Below, piece after piece: positions 60,502 to 64,000 of a stretch of DNA of 64,000 bases. The DNA lies in the NCBI GenBank assembly GCA_024516155.1, contig JAJJXM010000008.1, forward strand, positions 992,001 through 1,056,000, in the 5' to 3' direction. Origin of the DNA: Pyronema omphalodes. Taxonomy: Eukaryota; Ascomycota; Pezizomycetes; Pezizales; Pyronemataceae. The notes below the pieces were generated by a model. That model made no database searches. It worked only from the letters and a program-made list of their open reading frames with translations, and had not been told where the DNA came from. Numbering within the stretch: position 1 is the stretch's first letter; each line of letters opens with the position of its first letter. The translations under genes were made by a program, and so were the position numbers.

Positions 60502-61762
60502 TTAACGCTCTGCCGCCACTGGATTCACTGTCTGTTCTTGCACAACAGACGGAGCACCACCAGCCTGCGCCTCGACATCTCTTGTCGACGCCACCGGGGT
60601 CTGCACCATTTCTGGCGTCTGTACAACCGGCACAGGAACATGACCACCGGGTTTCGGTCCCAAAAGGGCCTCTGGATATCTCCACCGCCACCAGTTCTTT
60701 CTCCAATGTCTTAGCCTCTCTCTCGTTTTCATAGCCTTCCATTTCGCTTGCAACGCCTTACGTTCCTCTGAACTATCCCTGCCCTTTTGTCGTTTGATGA
60801 AACAAAGCATGAACACAAAGATACATGCCCAACATATTGTTCCACCTCGGAAACAGCCTTTGCCTTTCATCAACCGAGTAAACCAGAAGTAGTTTTCAAA
60901 CCATCCCAGAATGAAGAGAATAGGTACCAAGCACACGAGGATAAAGAATGCTATGGTATAGCGCCGGAAATAACCGTTATAGTTATCATCATAGATTCTG
61001 CGTGAATTACTTCCGCTGCTGCTCTCCCCACCCGAAGTTCCGGACTTTTCGGCAATCCAGTCTCCCCAATCCTGGTTAGTCGCAGATGGATCCGGGTTTT
61101 GACATCTACTGGCGTAGTAGTTGTAATAGACTGACTGGGCAGACGTTTCATCAGGTAATGTATCCTCTGGTACTAACCACATCATTGAGAAGCTAGTGGT
61201 GGAGGCATAGGACCTGGTTTTTGCTATGAGAGCGGTGGAGATGGGTGTGATCTGCGGGAGAACAATGGAGGGGATGGTAACAGAAACATAAGTGGTATAG
61301 GTCCATATACTATTGCAGGTTGTAGGCGCAGTCCAGACAACTGGTTGATGGAAGTAGGTGCTGAGCGTGTTTTGGCGGTTATAGGGGGTGTATATTCGGA
61401 CGGGTAAGGAAGTGAAGGCCGAGGCGGGGAGGTAGACGCGGACAATAGTTACACGATTGATATACACCGATTCTGTAGATGTTGAGATAGGTGTTACATC
61501 TGGGGGTGGAGTGGTGATTGAGAGAGCACTATTAATCGTATAGGTACCTGTGTAGGTGTATTGTCGTGTACCGGCGTCGTAAGTAGTTGTTCTTGTAACA
61601 CCTCCGATGGCGCGGTATGAAGTCACTACTGAAGGTTAGATTTTGGTTTTGCGTATAGTTTTGGGTATAAATGATTTCATACTAACCTGTCCATGCGCTT
61701 GTTGTTGCTACTAAGAGACAAAACGCAAGCAGCGCCAGTAAAGGCTCGTATCTCGCTGTCAT
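60502..61762 (-). CDS. Membrane protein with Thr/Tyr-rich ectodomain
   Basis: Function unknown. Model: exons 61762-61687 and 61628-60502 around a 58-bp intron (donor GTTAGT, branch CTAAC, acceptor CTTCAG), 400 aa. A signal peptide covers about residues 1-22 (LLALLAFCLLVATTSA). A Thr/Ser/Tyr-rich extracellular part of about 225 residues follows, with two cysteines near 130 and 201 and no known domain. Then come two hydrophobic helices at about 250-272 and 287-304, separated by a short basic loop with cysteines (KGKGCFRGGTICWAC). The cytosolic tail is basic and Trp-rich (RHWRKNWWRWRYPEALLGPKPGGHVPVP) and ends in a Val/Pro/Gln-rich stretch. Related proteins occur across filamentous fungi, often listed as hypothetical. 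The start at 61762 is preferred because only it provides the signal peptide. Confidence 0.75.
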
Positions 61763-64000
61763 TACTTTCTAGTCGTCTGTCTTGAATGGTTCACCGACGA
61801 ATTTGATGATCACCGAACAAACCGGGTTTGATCACCATTTTAAACTAAATTTTTGAGGCAAAAATTCCAAATATCAGGGGCGATTTTCACGGTGGCTGTG
61901 TTACAAATTTCCAAAATTTATCGTCGGTATCGCTCTCTTGCCCGGTGGCATTAGGGCTTATCCACGTCTAATAGGCGAATACGACGACTCCAGCTCGCTT
62001 AGGGAAGGTCGTTGGTGAACGATGAGTCTTCTCGACCCGCCGAGAGGCGCTGAAGAAAAGTTTAAGTTAAGATCTAAAATTCTTAACGGTTCATGCCGAT
62101 TTAACCGGCGTCAGATGAGCCTTCTGATTGGACAGAACCCTGCTGAATATTTAAGCTTAATGAACTAGGCAGATATTTCGCCTTCATCGGATCTCCACGG
62201 CCCCACTTTTAAGAATGACACATCTTCGGCCTGTAAGTATAAAAATACAAATCAATCTTGGCAAAATAGTCATCCGGGCTAATTTTTATTGTATTCTACA
62301 GTGAACAGCCCACACATTTTTACGTAAATTCTGAAAAGGGGCTTGCAGATGACTACTCTACCCTTGGCTTCAAAATTTCACCTCGCGTGTTGAACTTGAA
62401 ATTGCACTATGTACGCCACGGTGTATATACATTACCATAATATTCGATTAAATATGTATACTGATTCATGATGATACATAAGCAGCTTAATTGGTAGCAG
62501 TTTGTACTTATTTAACCCCTGAACGGATCCCCCAATAAATCACGCACGATAAACGAGTTCGATGAGGCCCAACAAGATCCGACGACTCTGAATCAAATAA
62601 GGGTATGTAGTCAGGCTGCAGTAGGCGTCTAATCAAAAACTGTATTTCTGCAAGAGTGTCAGCGTTTTGTATTGGAAGACTGGGATGCGCGGAATCGGTT
62701 CATGCACAAATATGTATAAATATATGCACCGGCTGTGCAAACCCTAAGCAGATAACAAGTACATAGACGATACCTTAGGGTTACCAATCTTTAAGGGCTC
62801 GATACCTTGCAGGTGCCCATTCTCGTTCTGAAGGCGGTCCCAAGGCCCGAGGCAGTTATCGCACGATCACATGCCCGCACACCGCGCCAAATTAGCGCCA
62901 GCAGCGGACATAACTGGAATAAATAACCGCTCGATTAAACACCAATCTTCACATTTTACGGCCTTCTTTCTCACAATATCCGTCGTCGAAAATGCCTTCA
63001 CTACATATCACGGCTTTTAAGAAGTTTCCAGATGGTGAAAATCTGTGAAAGAGAGCCCGAGGCGCGGTGGAAGTAGAAAACTCACTCGGGAAATATTTTA
63101 GACTGACCGCTGCATTGGCACAGTTTGAGCTCTGTAATGAAGGGGAGCCGGGGGCTTAAAAAGCAGTTTTCGGAAGCCTATCTTTTCAAGTTCACATACA
63201 AAATCCTGCCTTCAGGCGATAGATCCAGAGTTTGACAAATTTTCCCTTGTGCCTAATCTCATTTACCCAGATGTGTGACACGTCTCAAGTGCATAGCTTA
63301 TACAAGAAACACTCTAGTGTTAATTATTCTTCATCAATAGTCAGACAGGTTTTATTACCAGAACCCCAAAGATCTAAATGACCAGCTTCTGTTTGGTCCT
63401 GGTCCTGGTCCAGAATGTTTTGCCACCTCTCCAAAACGGATTGAGATTTTCAACTAGTAGAAATGCGCCTCCAATAGCCAAAGATGGAGCGGAGATATTG
63501 GCAGTAGGTGTTGATGGAAAGAAGAAGAGAAATGGGTCATATTTCAAATTACTTTACCCGAAGAGCAAGCAGTATATGATCTAATAGTATCAGTGGTCCG
63601 AACTTCGAGAAAGTATGTTGTTTGATATATTTTCATTCTTCAGATGAATTATGTGTTCTTGATTAATTTATTTCATTTGATACGAGATGTAATTCTTTGA
63701 TGTATTTCTTTATGCATTTTGTTCGGGAAAAATGCATGATCATTCACGTGTCGCTACTCGGCGATGGGAGAGTAGCTACGCGAAGCAGCAACATAAGAAA
63801 TTAACGATGCACATTATCCATCATGACTTATGCATGTATTTTGATTTATGCGTGTCCTTCGATCAATGCATTCATGCAATCAACTTTTCATCGGCGATTC
63901 AGGAATATGTATGACTTTTCCTATTATTTCCTTTGATTTAACGCTTCTTTTGCGGTTCCTGTTGCCGTTTTGCTTTACTCCATCTACCTCCTGCATTTTT
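61763..64000. other. Intergenic, no gene seen
   Basis: About 2.2 kb to the window end. Short frames only (the longest, 63378-63584, lacks support). The first 300 bp are the promoter of the membrane-protein gene. Confidence 0.5.

Overview
The window is eukaryotic nuclear DNA from a filamentous ascomycete. Genes carry short (44-76 bp) introns with GTATGT/GTAAGT-type donors and CTAAC/CTGAC-like branch sites, AT-rich stretches separate them, and the proteins are typical of moulds: a LaeA-like methyltransferase, a DUF3433 membrane protein, a secreted GH31 glucosidase, a CYP52-type P450 and small secreted cysteine-rich proteins. The gene set and base composition fit a Leotiomycete, perhaps a relative of Botrytis/Sclerotinia, but that placement is inference.

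Layout. 1-2.1 kb: a seven-exon LaeA-like methyltransferase (minus) beside a mutated transposon end. 2.1-7.7 kb: no clear gene, but a non-autonomous hAT-like element with GC-rich foldback ends. 7.7-12.1 kb: a 1413-aa DUF3433 protein with an unusual Y/F-A-T-D/N-I ectodomain repeat. 15.0-17.8 kb: GH31 alpha-glucosidase (five exons). 18.6-19.9 kb: C2H2 zinc-finger protein. 21.3-30.5 kb: three small secreted cysteine-containing proteins interleaved with about 2 kb of evolving 16-bp satellite and SINE-like repeats. 35.2-37.4 kb: a young, non-autonomous copia-type LTR element with identical LTRs and a 5-bp target duplication, filled with simple-sequence DNA. 38-47.5 kb: gene-dense and housekeeping, with mitochondrial ribosomal protein mL54, a nucleolin/Gar2-like protein, a membrane protein of unknown function and a nucleotide pyrophosphatase/phosphodiesterase. 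48 kb: a 62-copy octanucleotide array. 50.3-52 kb: CYP52-like P450. 52-57.3 kb: gene-poor. 57.3-61.8 kb: tRNA-Lys(CTT), another small secreted cysteine-rich protein, a 92-aa acidic protein and a 400-aa membrane protein. The last 2.2 kb shows no gene.

The genes do not form one pathway or an evident biosynthetic cluster. The contrast is between a conserved ribosome-biogenesis/translation block (38-41.6 kb) and a repeat-rich accessory block (21-37 kb) holding effector-like genes. Gene models were built by hand from splice signals and reading-frame continuity; exon joints were checked for phase but not against transcripts.
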